From the NCBI GenBank assembly GCA_001643675.2, contig LSRY02000022.1:1-64000 (forward strand): a stretch of 64,000 bases of DNA, in the 5' to 3' direction. The position numbers and the translations under genes were made by a program. Of the stretch, positions 1 to 12,300 are shown piece by piece. This stretch comes from Monocercomonoides exilis (taxonomy: Eukaryota; Preaxostyla; Oxymonadida; Polymastigidae). The notes beneath the pieces are model-generated. The model was given only the letters and a program-made list of their open reading frames with translations. It was not told the DNA's origin and ran no database searches. Each line of letters opens with the position of its first letter. Position 1 is the stretch's first letter.

Positions 1-2663
1 AAGTGGATGAAGTGGATGAATTGAGTTGTGTGAAGTGCTTGATGTGCTGCCTCTCCTCCTCCTCCTCCTCTCGCTGCCTCTGCCTCTGCCAAGCCGCCCG
101 GCTGCGCATTCTGCTGTCTCTCGCACCTCCCACCTCGCCAGCCGCTCCATCCCCTGCCCCACCCCCACCGCCACCTGCAGCCGCTCCTCCACCTCCATCG
201 CCAAAGGCGTCACTGAACACAGCACCACCACATCCGCCCCACACACCTTCAGCTCCAGCGACTCTGCCTCTTCCCCAACCCCAAAGCTCAGCGTGTCCTC
301 CATCCCCACGACACCGTCTGCCCCTCCCGCAGCAGCCTCGCCGCAGCATCCCCTCCGCGTTCTCCCCATACTTCGCTGCTGCAAGCGCCCGCACCTCCCG
401 TCCACCGCACCCCTCCGCTGAACGACCCCACATCCACATCCCCTCTGCATCTGTCGGGTCTCGCCTCTATCACCGCCACCTTCGCCAGGTGCCGCCGCAA
501 TGTGCTTCACAAACTGCCCACATACCCCTCCGCAAAGCCCGTCGCTCACCACCATCACATGCTCCGCATCAAACAGCCTCTCCCGCCCCACTCCACCGAC
601 GCCGCCCACTTCCAAACAGGTCGCTTCCTCCCTGTTCAGCGCATACACCTGCGTCCACACACGCTCGCTGCACCGCCCCGTCTCACTCTCCTCCCGCACC
701 TCCTCGCTCAGCCACTTTCTCTTCTTGCTTCATCTGCCCCATTCACCCACCCCGTCTCTCCTGCCAGCTCCTCTGCCACAAGCATGTTCCCCATGCTCTT
801 CACAAACCTCTGCCGCATACAGCGGATACTCCCCGGAAACAGCACATGCAGCAGCCCCGCCCCAGCCCTGCTGACCCCCGTGTTCCCGCGCACATCCACC
901 ACAACACGCACCTTCCTGCCTCTCCTTCCCTTTTCTCCCCTTCTCCCCCTTCTTCTCCCCTTCCTCCCGCAGCCACCGCAGAGTCTCAAACACACTGCCA
1001 CAAACTGCTTCTCGTCTTCAGGGCTGAACGAGTCCACATTCAACACCCCAATCCGCTCCGATTCAACATAATATGCGCTGAACGCTCGCTCTCATACAGC
1101 ACTGTCACATCCTCCTCTTCCGCCTCACTGCCTCCACCTGCTGCATTTTCCCTCTTTTCCACACCAATCCAATGCCATCTCTTCCCCAACGCTCCTCCTC
1201 TTGCCTCCTGCTCCTGCCTCTCGCCCTTCACCTGAAATGTTCAGTAGCGCATGCTCGTTGCCTCTCGCTGATCCTCAGCCGGGGCAGTCGCTGCTTGTCA
1301 CCCTGTATTTCCCGTTGCTCCCTGTTCTCCCGCCTCCTGGCTCCTTGATGACAAGCGCTGATCCTCCGCCTTCCCCAAACTGCGTGGTGTTCAGATGGTT
1401 CTGCGCCCTTCCCCTGTGCTGCCGCAGTCCCGCAGTGCTGCTGTGCCCAAACGCCTGCGCCCCACGCTTCCTGCTCCAAAAGCACTTTCTCGGAAACCGC
1501 ACGTTCGCTGCTGCGTTAGTCGCTCCCCGGCCTCTGTGGCCCTGCTGAGCCTGACTCCTCGTGAAGTTCAGCCTGCCAAACGCATGCCCCATCAGCGTCT
1601 GCCGCGTGATCTCCCGCGCCCTCTGCTGCCTCCGCTCGCTTTCCCAACAACTGCCCTTGCAGCCCCCGCTCTCCCTGCCCCTCATGCTGCGCACCCCAGT
1701 CTGACAAGGCTGCTGCCTGCTTGCTGCCTCCGCCCTGCGTGTCTGTCCCGTTCGCACTCTCCTTCAGCGGGCAGCGTGATGTCGTAGATGTCCGCCCCCG
1801 ACATCCCGTACATCATCCAGCTCGTCTCCCGCACCGCCCACCCCCCGTCCACATACACCGCACCCGGATCGTGTCCGACTCCGGCCTCCTGAACAGCCCC
1901 GCCAGCCGATACGAGAAATACATCTGCAGCGCTGCATTCACCCGCGCTGCCCGGCTCCGCGACATCATCACGTTCTCGTCTGCCCACCGCGCGATCGTCT
2001 CCCACGGCTCCTCCGCCCTGTACCCCGCCCCGTCGTACGAGATGTTCACAACCGCGCAGTCCCGGATGTCCTCCACCAGCCCCCGATACAGGCACGCCTC
2101 AAACAGCGACTCCATCGCCCCTGGCACCGCATACACCGCCCGCGGCTGCCCTGTCTCCTCCTCATACGCAATCTCAAACGAGTACGGGCTGAAGTACCCG
2201 TAGTAGTTGTAGCACGGCATCGTGTACATCGTGTGCGGATCCTTCAGCCGCGACAGCGCTGCCCCAACATCCATGTGCTTCTTGTACCCGCTCCGGTACT
2301 GCACCTCCCCGATCCGCTCCAGCTCCCCACCACGTCGAACGACAGCCCGCTGTACGGCGCCGGCAGCGCCAGCACCCGGTCCCGCAGCGCATATCCCTCC
2401 AGATACTTCTTCACCGTCTCCACCAGCTCCCCGAGCTCCTCCACCTGCACAGCAGCACAGCGCGCCGCAAACATCCATTTTGGTGCATCAGACAGCAGAC
2501 ACACTTCCCGCTGAACAGCCACAAACCAAAAACTCAAAAATAGAACACAAACCGGATAGTTGTCCAGGCACTCCGCCAGGTACGACGCCGCCACAAACTC
2601 TGTCGCATTGATGTCGCAGTAGCGGCACTGCACTGCGGCCAGCCACACCAACGCCAAATACAT
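1..2663 (-). CDS. S41-type secreted peptidase-like protein, interrupted, 3' end beyond window
   Basis: The start ATG is at 2663 and opens a short signal peptide (MYLALVWLAAVQC). A 42-nt intron (2552..2511, GTTTG...CAG) follows codon 37. Downstream the frame carries LKDPHTMYTMPC and NYYGYFSPYSFEI, which resemble the region just before the catalytic core in eukaryotic S41 (CtpA-like) peptidases. Further on, near 930-840, VVVDVRGNTG followed by GLLHVLFPG matches the S41 core strand (usually DxxGNGGG). Three one-base frame changes, near 2330, 1868 and 1030, each repaired by adding one base, break the gene. The catalytic Ser and Lys were not located and probably lie near or beyond coordinate 1. 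Family assignment is inferred from motifs; an inactive homologue is possible because GNTG replaces GNGG. Confidence 0.55.
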
Positions 2664-2879
2664 CCTGCTGCAGAAAATTCTCTTTGCTGAATCGCTTGAT
2701 ATATTTTTATGGGCAAGTGACGCAAAAAATGAAGAAAATATTTGAATAATAATTTTGTTGAAGTGCAAATCTCCCTTGCCACACTTTTCAATTTTCCTTC
2801 CATTTTTCTGCACCATGTAATTGTGCAGGCCTTGTTTTTGTTTTCGATTGTGAATAACTTCACAATAAAGAAAAATAAA

Positions 2880-3818
2880 ATAAAGCATGTTTGGAGAAAT
2901 AGGAGGTCCGCATGCAGCAGAGATGAGCCATTGGTGCACTGCTTTGTGCGACCAAGCACTGCAGCTGCATCGACAGAAGCTTGCTCTTCGCCCCAAGTTC
3001 GCCTTTTCTCATCATCCTCTGATAATCAAAAGAAAACCACACACACCCCCACGACAATCCATCAGCATCCGTCCTTCCGGGCATCTCCATTTTTGGTGTC
3101 TTTGGCCGCGATTCTCTCATGGCTGCAAGTTGCACAACAAGACTGTTTCTCATTAGCCCTTTCTTCTGCATACCTTTCCCGATTTCCCAATCGCAAAATC
3201 AACTGCTATCATCGCGCTTCCCGTGCACAAAACCTCTCGCAAAAGCCAGAACACTCCTGCTGCAAACATGCTCCTTTCCCTTTGCTGCGGCTGCTCAATG
3301 CTCCCAAACCGCCTCTCGCACATCATCCACAAGATGACAAAGCCTTCTAAACACCTCCAAACAGTCACCAGCCATCCCCATGCAATATTCATATGTCTCT
3401 CTCTCTCCCTTGTGCATTTCACATTCTTCTTCTTCTTCTTCCATCCCTCCTTCTCGATGCTTCTTCCAGTTCCTGTGCTGCCTTCCCAGCAGATTCCCAG
3501 TTTCACCAAAAACCTCTCCTCCGCATCCCTTCTCTTCGTGCAGCCTCATCATCACAAACGCATTCTCCCTGACCGATGGACAAATCCCATCACGCTCAGA
3601 TGCCCCTGCTGGCACTTCAGCATTTCGGCCTCATCCTCCATCTGTCTTCCTTTTGTCTTCACACTGCTCATGGAAACGAACACAAAAAAGCAAGAATGAA
3701 TAAAAATCAGAAACAAATCATTTGAAAATGATGCTGAGTGAAGCGCAGACTCGTGCTGGCAAAACACGCTTTCAGCCCTCCTTTGCACCCCCGCACACCA
3801 GCTCAACTGCATCCTCAT
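2880..3818 (-). CDS. Unrecognised minus-strand coding-like stretch
   Basis: The minus strand is purine-rich and holds overlapping open stretches that switch frame: one with ICPSVRENAFVMMRLHEE near 3580, one with HLVDDVREAVWEH near 3300, and one with DDEKRRTWGEEQASVDAAA near 3000. A possible intron (GTGTGTGTGG...TTATCAG) sits around 3020-3050. I do not recognise a family. It may be one multi-exon gene that converges on or precedes the S41 gene, or a decayed gene. Exon limits and start are uncertain. Confidence 0.25.
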
Positions 3819-4303
3819 TTATCTGTGCTTTGCCTGCCCAACGCAATCACACAGCAACAATGCCATTTCCCACCATATCCCTGTCTCACCAGCAACAACT
3901 CGTTTTTTTCTTTTTCTTTCATTTTTTTTACCTTCATTGCAAAGTCATGCCCGCTCCACAAAATATCTTTGTTTTCTCTCTCTTACTCAAAAAGACAGCC
4001 AAGGAGAAAGTGAAATTCCTTTTTCTTTCACAATCAATTTTTTCCTCACTTTTCATCATTCAACAGAGCGCAATCCTGAAACATCAAGCAAGCACAAACA
4101 CTTGTCTTTTTCTGATTCATAAGAATACAGAAAAAGACAAACACAAAAGACTCTAAATATTCGAAAGGGAATTAAAAGTGAACAATTTCAGTTTTTTATT
4201 TTGCAATCATTTTTCGTGAGAAAATCCTCCAGCGCAATGTTCTTTGTGTCGTCTCTTTCGTTCCATCTTTCGCTCAAAAATAAAAAAAAATGTCTGATCT
4301 TGT

Positions 4304-4420
4304 TTATTGATGAGTAATATTTATTTGGCTGCTGGAAATGAGATCAACAAGAAGGAACAACAAGACAGCGCCTCCGATATTCAAGGTGTTTGCTGCTGGC
4401 TCAGACGTGATTCTCATTTT
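4304..4420 (-). other. Short hydrophobic C-terminal-like peptide, minus strand
   Basis: The minus strand encodes MRITSEPAANTLNIGG followed by a run of about 12 hydrophobic residues (AVLLFLLVDLI) and a stop at 4304. It resembles a tail-anchor or GPI-signal end, but no body gene is evident upstream, where the next plus-strand gene begins. Low support; it could be chance. Confidence 0.15.
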
Positions 4421-4425
4421 CTTCT

Positions 4426-7400
4426 TTGTTTTTATTTTTTGTGCAACTTGGGGGCTGGCTGATGGTGCAAAACTGGATGATTTTGTGTTTTGTTGAGTGC
4501 TCTTGCTGTGGGTGGGGCTGCTGTGCAACGGAAATGCTGCATGGGGAACGCGATGCAGGATGCAAAAGTGGAAGAAGTGAGAGACGAGAGTTTGCTTGTT
4601 TTGCAGGAAAGAATCGGATTTTGAGCTTTGAGCCTTTTTCATTTCAATGTTTATTTTTTGGTGCAGCGATTAACGCGCTGGAGAGGCTGACAGAAAAGCT
4701 TCAGTATTTGTGTTTTTGTGTTTGTTCATGGCGAGTTTTCAGAGGGCGGAAGTTTGGGGCAGGCGAGCTGGCTGGCATTTCGAAGGAGATGTGTGATTTG
4801 CTGTGGCGATGTGTCGGAAGGATGGAGAGTGTTCCGGCGTATATTCTGCGCAACGTGCTGCACTGCGGGAAGGTGGTGCTGAGCGCGGAGCGGACGACAG
4901 GTGGCAGCCAGCTATGTGCGTGCAATGGCGCTTGTTGTGGATGTGAGGTCGTATCCAGTGCAGCACCGGAGGCTGAGGTTGGAGGAGGTCCAGCTGACGG
5001 CGCAAGAAAAAGGCACGTGAAATCACCGCGCGGGAAGGAGAAGCAGCAGACGAAGACGGTTTTGACGTCGGATGTTGTAGGGTCGCCGCTGCTGCAAGAG
5101 GTGATTTTTGATGGGGAAGTGGTTCCGGCAGTTGTGGAGCGGATCCACGCAGCAGAAAGCGAGGAGGCGCTGAGTGCGCTGGCCAAGGTGGTGTTGGGGT
5201 TTGTGAGGATCGCAGACCAGGCGGGGCTTGCGGCGATGGTGGGGCAGCACATTCTGGACGGGATCGACACGATTCTGATGCGGTGCCAGGAGAGGGCAGG
5301 GCTGATTGATGCGGTCGAAGCGCTGCAGCTGGTGTTCGCTGCCAGGACAAACATCACCCTGATGGCGTCCAATGGGTGGGGAAGGCATTTGAAGAGCACT
5401 GCTTCGAGGGGTGCTGACGGAGATTGCGGTGGGGAACAAGAGCCGAGGGGTTGCGCGGGAAAAGATAAATCTGAGAGCTCCGTATTACGAAAGGGTGGTG
5501 GATGTGGAGCTCGAAGAGGGGCGTGAGAGGTTCGAGGAGGAGGATGTGGGAAAGCTGGATGATGGGGAGTCCGTGACAGAGCAGGCAGCAGACAGCGGCA
5601 GGGCACAGAGGAAAGCAAAGGAGAGAAAGGGAGAGCAAAGAGGGAGCGAACAGGAGGCAAAGGGAACAGAAGAGGAAAGGGGGAAAAGTGCAGCAAAGGA
5701 GAAGGAACGTCTCAAGGCGAAGTGGAAGCAGAAGGGAGGGAAAAGGAAGCAAGAGGAGGGAGAGTGGCAGAAGTGCAGCGAAAAGAACAGCGTCTCCCAT
5801 TTTGTGTGCGTTTGGAGGCGGCGTGTGCAGTTTTGTGGGAGAAGGATCATTACAGATTCAATTTGCCTGTGAAGAAGCTGGCAGGCGTGCTGGCTGAGGG
5901 CATTGCGCTTCCCGAAGGAGCAGAAGCAGAATACGTGAAGCGAAAGCAAAAGCTTATGGAGAGTGAAAAGAGCAGATTGAAGAGGGAGGGCAGCGAGATG
6001 GATGTCAACATCAGGGAAAGAGACGGTGGTGATGGCGAAGCAGAGGGAGTGTTGAGCAAGCTGAACATTCCCCACATCTACAATTGCATTTATTGCCTGA
6101 ATGTTTTGTTTTCTGACTGGGGTTTGACTTGCTTGTGTTGTGTTGTGTTGTGTTATGATTTTGTTGAGGCATGTTTATTCAGACACGAAGTATTATTGCG
6201 GGACAGTGCGCAAGGCTGAGGCGATGCCTGATGAACAGCTGGAAGCAATTGTGAACAAGCTGTTGCGGCTGAACAGGCATGCCCCACTGTCAAATTGCAA
6301 TTTCGATTTTTCTTTTCTTTTTTCTTTCTGTAACTGCCCTCGAGCAGGTTTCCGGACAAACTGTTCTTCAGAATGTCGAGTCACTGCCTTGAAAGCATCT
6401 GCATGTTGTATCGGCAGCAGATGAAGCGGCTGTATGGCGGAGTGTTTGAGCAGCGGCTGATGGAGGAATTGGATGAGGTGGAGATGGAGATGGAGAAAGC
6501 GGCAGAGGCTGGGGGTGGAGGGGCAGACAGCGAGGAGTACATAAACATCTATTCCCAGGAGTACATGCGGTCCATCTGGGAAGAAGCGCCGTTCAGCTCC
6601 ATCCGGGAGCCAGTGGTTGGGGAGTACGAGTCGGTTGCTGATTACACGCTGGACAAGATGCAACTGCTGAGAATGTCTTTTCTGGAGAGACGGACGCTGC
6701 AGTCAGACATGTCGTCGGTGTTCTGTTGCAGCAGATTGGGCTGGTTGCACGGCCGGTGGGTCAACAGAAACCTGGTGTCGGTGCGGAGGCAGCACAGCTC
6801 GTGGGCAGCGCTGCGCTTCAACCACACGCTGAGCTGTATTGCTGCAACGTGTGCTGCGCAAGATGCGAGCAGCGACGATGTGGTGACGCGGCCGTTCTTC
6901 AGGAGGCTTGTTGGGCGGCTGGTGCGCCCTTTTGCGCTTCAGGTGCCTTTTGGGGTGGGGTCGCTGTCGAGTGTCGCATACCAGCAGCACTCGCTGGAGT
7001 CTGTGCAGAGCACGATCGACCTGTTTGCGCTGGAGGTGCTGACGAATGTGGAGAAAGAGCTGGGGTTTGTGTTTGAGGAGGGTATGTTGGTGCTCTGTTT
7101 GGGCGGCTGGCTGGGAGCATGGAGCTGAACAGCCACGCGCTGTATGTGGCTGTGCAGGTCATCCGGGAGACGTGCATTGCGTTCATGAGGGCAGACCGAG
7201 AAGCGAGGGTGAAGGCAGCTGGGGTGTTGAACGCGAGCATTGCTGAGTGGAACAGGCATGGAGAAGGGAAGGAGGCAGCAGGGAGGCGGGTCTTCCTTCA
7301 AATTGCTCCGTTTGATTTTCTGTGATTGGCGCAAATATGTGGGGGAGTGTGCTTTGCAGCCGACTCCACAAAACATGGCAGCAGGTGGAAGCAGGTGGGT

Positions 7401-7847
7401 TGCTTGGAGAAGTTGGAGAAGGGAAAGAAGTTGGAGAAGTTGGAGAAGGGGGAGAAGGGGGAGAAGGGGGAGAAGGAGAAGGGGGAGAAGGGGGAGAAGG
7501 GGGAGAAGGGGGAGAAGGGGGAGAAGGGGAAGAAGGGGGAGGATGTTGGGGTTGTGCTGCTGCGTTTGGTGGATGATACGATTGAAGAGCGTGGGATTCG
7601 CGACTGTGTGGAGGCCACGCCGCAGCACAATGATGTGCAGCTGTTCTGGCGGTGCTCGGGAGCCTGCCCTCGAAAAACCGGGTGCAGCAGGCGTCGCTCT
7701 ATTCTCGCGGGAAAGTGTCCGATGTGGAGGGACTGCCATATGCAGAGTTCGTGCCGATTCCCTCGGATCCTTTGTCTGCTCCTGATCCCGAGGCTTTTCG
7801 CCAGGCGAATTACCGCATGGTTTTCCTTTTCAATGTCGCGAATTAGA
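4426..7847 (+). CDS. Large unrecognised multi-exon gene, GC-rich
   Basis: Plus-strand coding signal is continuous in composition but changes frame several times. Recognisable coding blocks are: IHAAESEEALSALAKVVLGF near 5140-5400, LPVKKLAGVLAEGIALPEGA near 5860, KYYCGTVRKAEAMPDEQLEA near 6190, LESICMLYRQQMKRLYGG near 6390, a long helical block to about 7080, and LPYAEFVPIPSDPLS near 7730, ending NVAN at 7845. Probable introns are at about 6084-6175, 6290-6350 and 7081-7155 (GT...CAG edges). Near 7655 the frame changes by one missing base. The product looks alpha-helical, acidic and soluble. I found no family I could name; function unknown. Confidence 0.45.
7405..7545 (+). repeat. Purine tandem repeat inside the coding gene (GEKGEK type)
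   Basis: A 9-nt unit of the type GGGGGAGAA is repeated more than ten times. It translates as repeated Gly-Glu-Lys or Glu-Gly-Gly depending on frame. It lies inside the large plus-strand gene and is a likely slippage site. Confidence 0.85.
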
Positions 7848-7865
7848 TGCTGGATAAAGAGTGAT

Positions 7866-8372
7866 TGATGGGGAATTTCAGCAAACAAGGCATCATGAAA
7901 TGGCATGGACATTCGAGTGTTTTGGACGTTTATTTTTCTTTTCATAAGTCTTTATTTGCAAGCGTTTTGATTGCAATATTTTTACAATTGGTTCCACTAC
8001 TGGAGTTGCATTTCAGTTGTTTCTGGAAAAGTATTTTTGTATCTTTATTTCTTTCTTTCTCGTTTGTTTGTTTGCATGTTTATTTGTTTTTGTGTTATTT
8101 TCTTGTTTTTCGCACTTTGTAAGTGTGAATGTTTGTTCTTTTATTTTTACAAAAACATCTGTAATTTTCCGAAGGCATTCAAGCAGAAGTGTGCCTGGTC
8201 TATGTTTGTGTTTGTGTTTGCTTTTTTCTTTTTCCTTTTCCTTTTGTTTGGGCTTTTTTGTTTGTTTGTAAAACTTCACTCAAGGCTCAACTGTATTTAT
8301 CTCTGGCAACAACAAGCAATTGCCCTTTCAGTGGGAGTTCACTTTCGGACACATTCATTCGTTTCTATTCCT
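7866..8372. other. AT-rich spacer between converging genes
   Basis: T-rich on the plus strand with no supported gene. It separates the 3' end of the plus-strand gene (7847) from the 3' end of the minus-strand membrane gene (8373), so it should hold both polyadenylation regions. Confidence 0.5.
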
Positions 8373-10421
8373 TTAAAGCCTGGGGGAAAAAGACAGAAAA
8401 AAGAAATGGAAATGGAAATGGGAAAAAATATGCAAAAATCCTGTGCTCTTCTTTCTTCTTCTCACACGCTGCCGCACGCGCTCAAACACTCCGCCTCCGA
8501 GCGCAACAACTTCAAGCGCTGCCACCCCAACGCAGAACACCATCCCGATCCACAGCGCTGCGTCTTCCCCACATACCCTCCCAGCACATCCATCACCACT
8601 GCAAATCCTCCCACCCAGCACAGAAACGCTGCTGTCACCCCTATCAGCAGTGTCTGCACCCACACCAGAAATGGTTTCGAAGCATGTCAATGCCAACACA
8701 TCAAAGCAGAACAACAAAAATTTCAATAAAAAAGAAATTTGAAAAAAATATAAAATAAAATAAAATAAAATAAAATGATATGAACGTTCATTAGCATTCC
8801 GAAGAATGCAAAAATCAATACTCTTCCTTTTTCTTCTTTCTCGCAAAAGAAAACAAAAATGAAAGTTATCAAACATGAAGCACACCTTCCAAGGCAGCAC
8901 AAGACAAAGCAGCAGCCCACTCGCAAATTCACCAAACAGGAGCACAATGCTGCTCAGCGCAACATTGTCGCTTCCCATCCCCACAAACAGACACACACAC
9001 ACCTCCAGCACACGCATGCACACGCTCACTCCAACACACTCGCTCCCCATCCCCACCCACTCCATCCACTTCAGCAGACCCTCCTTCCTTCTCCTTCTCT
9101 TCATCTTCATCTTCATCTTCATTTTCTTCTTCATCTTCATCATTTCTTTGTTGCTTTCTCTCTCTTTCTCTCCCTTCCCCTTCTCTCTTGTGCAACTGCA
9201 GCATTCCTCGTCTTGTGTGCTGCCGCTCCTCTGTTCCCATCCACCCTCAACTCCCAGCGGCAGCCCCAGATCCAGCCCCAACGCCCCCAGCTCATCTGCC
9301 TCTCCACCCAGCACATGCCTCATCACACCCCCAAATCCGCCCCCTTCTCCTTCCTTCCTCCCCTTCCTCTGCTTCCCCCTGCCACTCCCACCACGCACAG
9401 CACACCCCGCACCCCTCCCACACAACTGCTGCTGCCACACACAGCCCGCACACACTCGCCCCCACACGCTCTGCAACTCCCCACCTCTCCCACCTCCCCT
9501 CCCCACATACTCCCCAACAGCCCCAACACACCCAAACACACACACAAACCACACCCCTTCCCACACAACCATCGTCATCCATATCCCAACACGCATCCCG
9601 CACCTCCCTGACATCTCATGCCCTTCTTCCTTGTTCCTTTTCCTTTCTTCTTCTCCCTGTCTCCCTCTCCGGCAGCCTCTTCGCTTCTTCTTTTCTTCAA
9701 CTCTCTCCTCTTCATCCTCTTTTTCTCCCTCTCCCCTGCCTCTCCCCCACCCACAACTCCCACCACACAGCCACAGCCCCACCGCACACCACAACAACAC
9801 ACACACCGTCGCCCCAACACAAGCCCCATACACCCCCACGCTCCACACATCAACCTCCCCATCCGAAATCGACCCCACAAATGATGCCATCTCCTTGTTC
9901 TCCGCCACACACCATTCTCCACACACCCCCCACCTCTTCTCCCCAACAACCATTTCCGCTCCCACGCCTTTCCCCTTCAGCGTCACCCAATCCACAATCC
10001 TCTCCCACGTCCTCCTTTTCCTCTCTCCCCTCCCATCCACCCCTTCCATCCCATCCACCTCCTCTCTCCTCCACAACCCTTCCCCCTCCTTCCCCAACCA
10101 CATCTCCAATCCTCCTCCTCCTCCTTCTCCTCCTCTTCCTCTTCCCACAAACCCTTTCCACACCCCAGACACCACTGGCACATCCATCCCAAACAGCGCT
10201 CCGCCACACCGCCGCATGAACATCCCAATCACAACCGGCATCTCGCTGTATTTGCACAGCGACAGCACACACACCACACGCGCCATGTGCACACACAGCC
10301 CACCCAGCGCCACACACCTCCTCATCCCAACATCCACCCCTTTCAGCCTTGTCAATATTTCCTCCTTTCTTCCTCTTCTTTTAACTCTTTGTTCCGCCTT
10401 CTTCTTTTTTGAGTTCCTCAC
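8373..10421 (-). CDS. Predicted polytopic membrane protein
   Basis: The minus strand is open for about 680 codons from 10421, partly because reading runs through introns. Hydrophobic segments are seen near the N-terminus (CVALGGLCVHMARVVCVLS), mid-protein (GACVGATVCVLLWCAVGLWL, WFVCVFGCVGAVG), and near 8920-8500 (NVALSSIVLLFGEFASGLLL; an alternative frame has LLIGVTAAFLCWVGGFAVVM). Charged Lys/Glu/Arg-rich loops separate them. An intron probably lies around 8860-8700, and one or two frame changes near 8650-8560 join the last spans. Cysteine content is high. I recognise no transporter or channel signature; function unknown. Confidence 0.4.
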   Translation of the reverse strand: MRNSKKKKAEQRVKRRGRKEEILTRLKGVDVGMRRCVALGGLCVHMARVVCVLSLCKYSEMPVVIGMFMRRCGGALFGMDVPVVSGVWKGFVGRGRGGEGGGGGLEMWLGKEGEGLWRREEVDGMEGVDGRGERKRRTWERIVDWVTLKGKGVGAEMVVGEKRWGVCGEWCVAENKEMASFVGSISDGEVDVWSVGVYGACVGATVCVLLWCAVGLWLCGGSCGWGRGRGEGEKEDEEERVEEKKKRRGCRRGRQGEEERKRNKEEGHEMSGRCGMRVGIWMTMVVWEGVWFVCVFGCVGAVGEYVGRGGGRGGELQSVWGRVCAGCVWQQQLCGRGAGCAVRGGSGRGKQRKGRKEGEGGGFGGVMRHVLGGEADELGALGLDLGLPLGVEGGWEQRSGSTQDEECCSCTREKGKGEKERESNKEMMKMKKKMKMKMKMKRRRRKEGLLKWMEWVGMGSECVGVSVCMRVLEVCVCLFVGMGSDNVALSSIVLLFGEFASGLLLCLVLPWKVCFMFDNFHFCFLLRERRKRKSIDFCILRNANERSYHFILFYFILYFFQISFLLKFLLFCFDVLALTCFETISGVGADTADRGDSSVSVLGGRICSGDGCAGRVCGEDAALWIGMVFCVGVAALEVVALGGGVFERVRQRVRRRKKSTGFLHIFSHFHFHFFFLSFSPRL

Positions 10422-12183
10422 TCATCATCTGCTTCGTCTCCCCTCCTCTGCCACTGCCAATGCCACTCCTTGTTCTTCCAAGCTCACATAGCTCTTCCTC
10501 AGCGGAGCGTGAAGATGAGTGAAATGAAAGAGATGATCGTGATGATGATAATGCCGATGAAGACGAAGAAGAAGAAGAAGATGATGATGATGAAGATGCA
10601 AAAGTTGGAGAGATAGCAAATGATGTGGCTGCAAGATGTGATGGAGTTGAATCTGGCGAAAGAGACGAAGCTGTTTTTGCTCCATCTGTGGTTGCTGCAA
10701 CTGCTGTGCTCATTGGAGTAGATGCCGGCGGGAAAGGCGATGCTGGCAACGAGGATGATGCGCATGAAGTGCTTTGATTGAATGGAGTGAAAGAAGCAAA
10801 AGAAGCGAATGAAGAGTGTGAAATGCGTGTTGTGTGTGTTGAACATTTTGTGGATTGTGACTGAAATGATTGAGGTGTTTTGAGTGAAGTGAACCCTGTT
10901 GACAGCTTCGGCGAGTGTGCATCTCGTCCAATCCCTTTTCCTCTTCCCAATGCAATCTCTGTTCCCCTCTTTCTCCACCTCTCATCTTTCTCCCCTTTCG
11001 TTTCTGTTCTTTCCTCTTCCTCTTCATCATCCTCATCTGTTTCCTCCTCATTCATTTCATGTTCCCCTCTTTCTGGCTTCTCCTCTTCCCTTCTGCTTTC
11101 ATTCTCCCACAAATTTGGCGTTGACACTTCTCTCACATTCGGAACCCTTCTCTCTCCTTCTTCTTTCTTCATTGTTTCTTCTTCTTCCTCCTCCTCCTCT
11201 TCTTCTTCTTCTTCTTCCCTCTTTCCATTTGCACCCATCTGTATCGTCTTCATTTCTCTTTCATTCCTCCTCTTTCTCCTTCTCTTTTCTTCGCTTTCTT
11301 CGCTTTTCTCTCTTTCATCATCCTTCTTTTCACAATCTTCTAATTTCCTCTCTTCCTTTTCTTCTTCTTCAACTTCTTCTTCTTCCTTCGCAGCCTCTTC
11401 CTGAAGCTCCTCCATCAGCCACTCTCTTTTGCTTTCTCCTTCACACACAACCACTCCAACTCCAAGCACGCTTGCAAGCACACACACCCCAAACACACAC
11501 CCCACCCACTCCATCGCCTTCTCGCTTCTCCTCAACCACCCATCCTCATTCTCTTCTTCTCTCATAACTCCATCTTCTCCATCTTCTCCATTTTTCCTCT
11601 CCCCGTCTTCTTTCTCTCCCCTTCTTTTCCTCTTTCTCCTCCCATTTGCCCTCGCTTCCTCCTCTCCGCTTCCACAGCATCTCCACAATATGCCCCTTCA
11701 AATCCTCTTTTGCACACACACACTTTCTTGTCTCTTTCTTCCTCTTTTTCTCTCCCCTCGTCTCCATCCCAATCTCTTCTGCTTGTGAAGTGCCTCTTCT
11801 TCACGGACACACACCTTCCTCCATTCCCACAATCCGAGTTCCGGCTGCACCGCCCGTCTTCCCATTCGCATTCTCGTCCGCCTCTCTGTCCACCGCATTG
11901 GCACTCCGCTGGCGATAGCTCTGTTGCCCTTCCGCATCCAAACACCCCTGACGAGCAGTTCGACAGCCGAATTCTGCTTCTCTCTTCTCTTTCTCTTTCT
12001 CCTCCTCCTCCTTCTTCTTCTTCTCTTTCTTCTTCTTTGATCAAGCAGAAGTCTCGTGTTGCCTCTATTCCAATCCCATTGGCCCAGATCACTCCATCCA
12101 CAGACACACTCAGCCACACTTTTCTCTCTCTGCTGCTCTCTGCAGCCCACACAGCATATCACAGCAAGACACAAGGCAAACAT
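10381..12183 (-). CDS. EGF-like single-pass (type I) membrane protein with acidic Ser-rich tail
   Basis: From 12183 the minus strand encodes a short signal peptide (MFALCLAVICCVG). Next comes an extracellular part with CGGQRGGRECEWEDG and an EGF-like module: NSDCGNGGRCVSV, an unusually long charged insert, then VCVCKRGFEGAYCGD. One transmembrane span (WVGCVFGVCVLASVLGVGVV) lies near 11510-11450. The cytoplasmic part has long Glu runs, a Lys/Arg/Glu coiled-coil-like stretch and a Ser-rich tail. Two frame changes (just after the signal peptide and before the membrane span) interrupt it. The topology suggests a cell-surface receptor or adhesin; there is no kinase or other effector domain. The start choice rests on the signal peptide. 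Confidence 0.5.
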
Positions 12184-12300
12184 TCAATAATTCGCAGCAT
12201 GTCACAGAATAACATCAAATACAAAAATATGATAAAACAAAAACAAAAATAAAAAATAAAAATAAAAATAAAAAAGAAAAGAAACAACTCATTGGCAAAA

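Noticed and set aside
8875-10491. Long plus-strand open frame rich in Ser/Pro/His/Thr
   Set aside because: It is the complement of a purine-rich minus-strand coding region; composition is pyrimidine-tract driven and lacks domain features.
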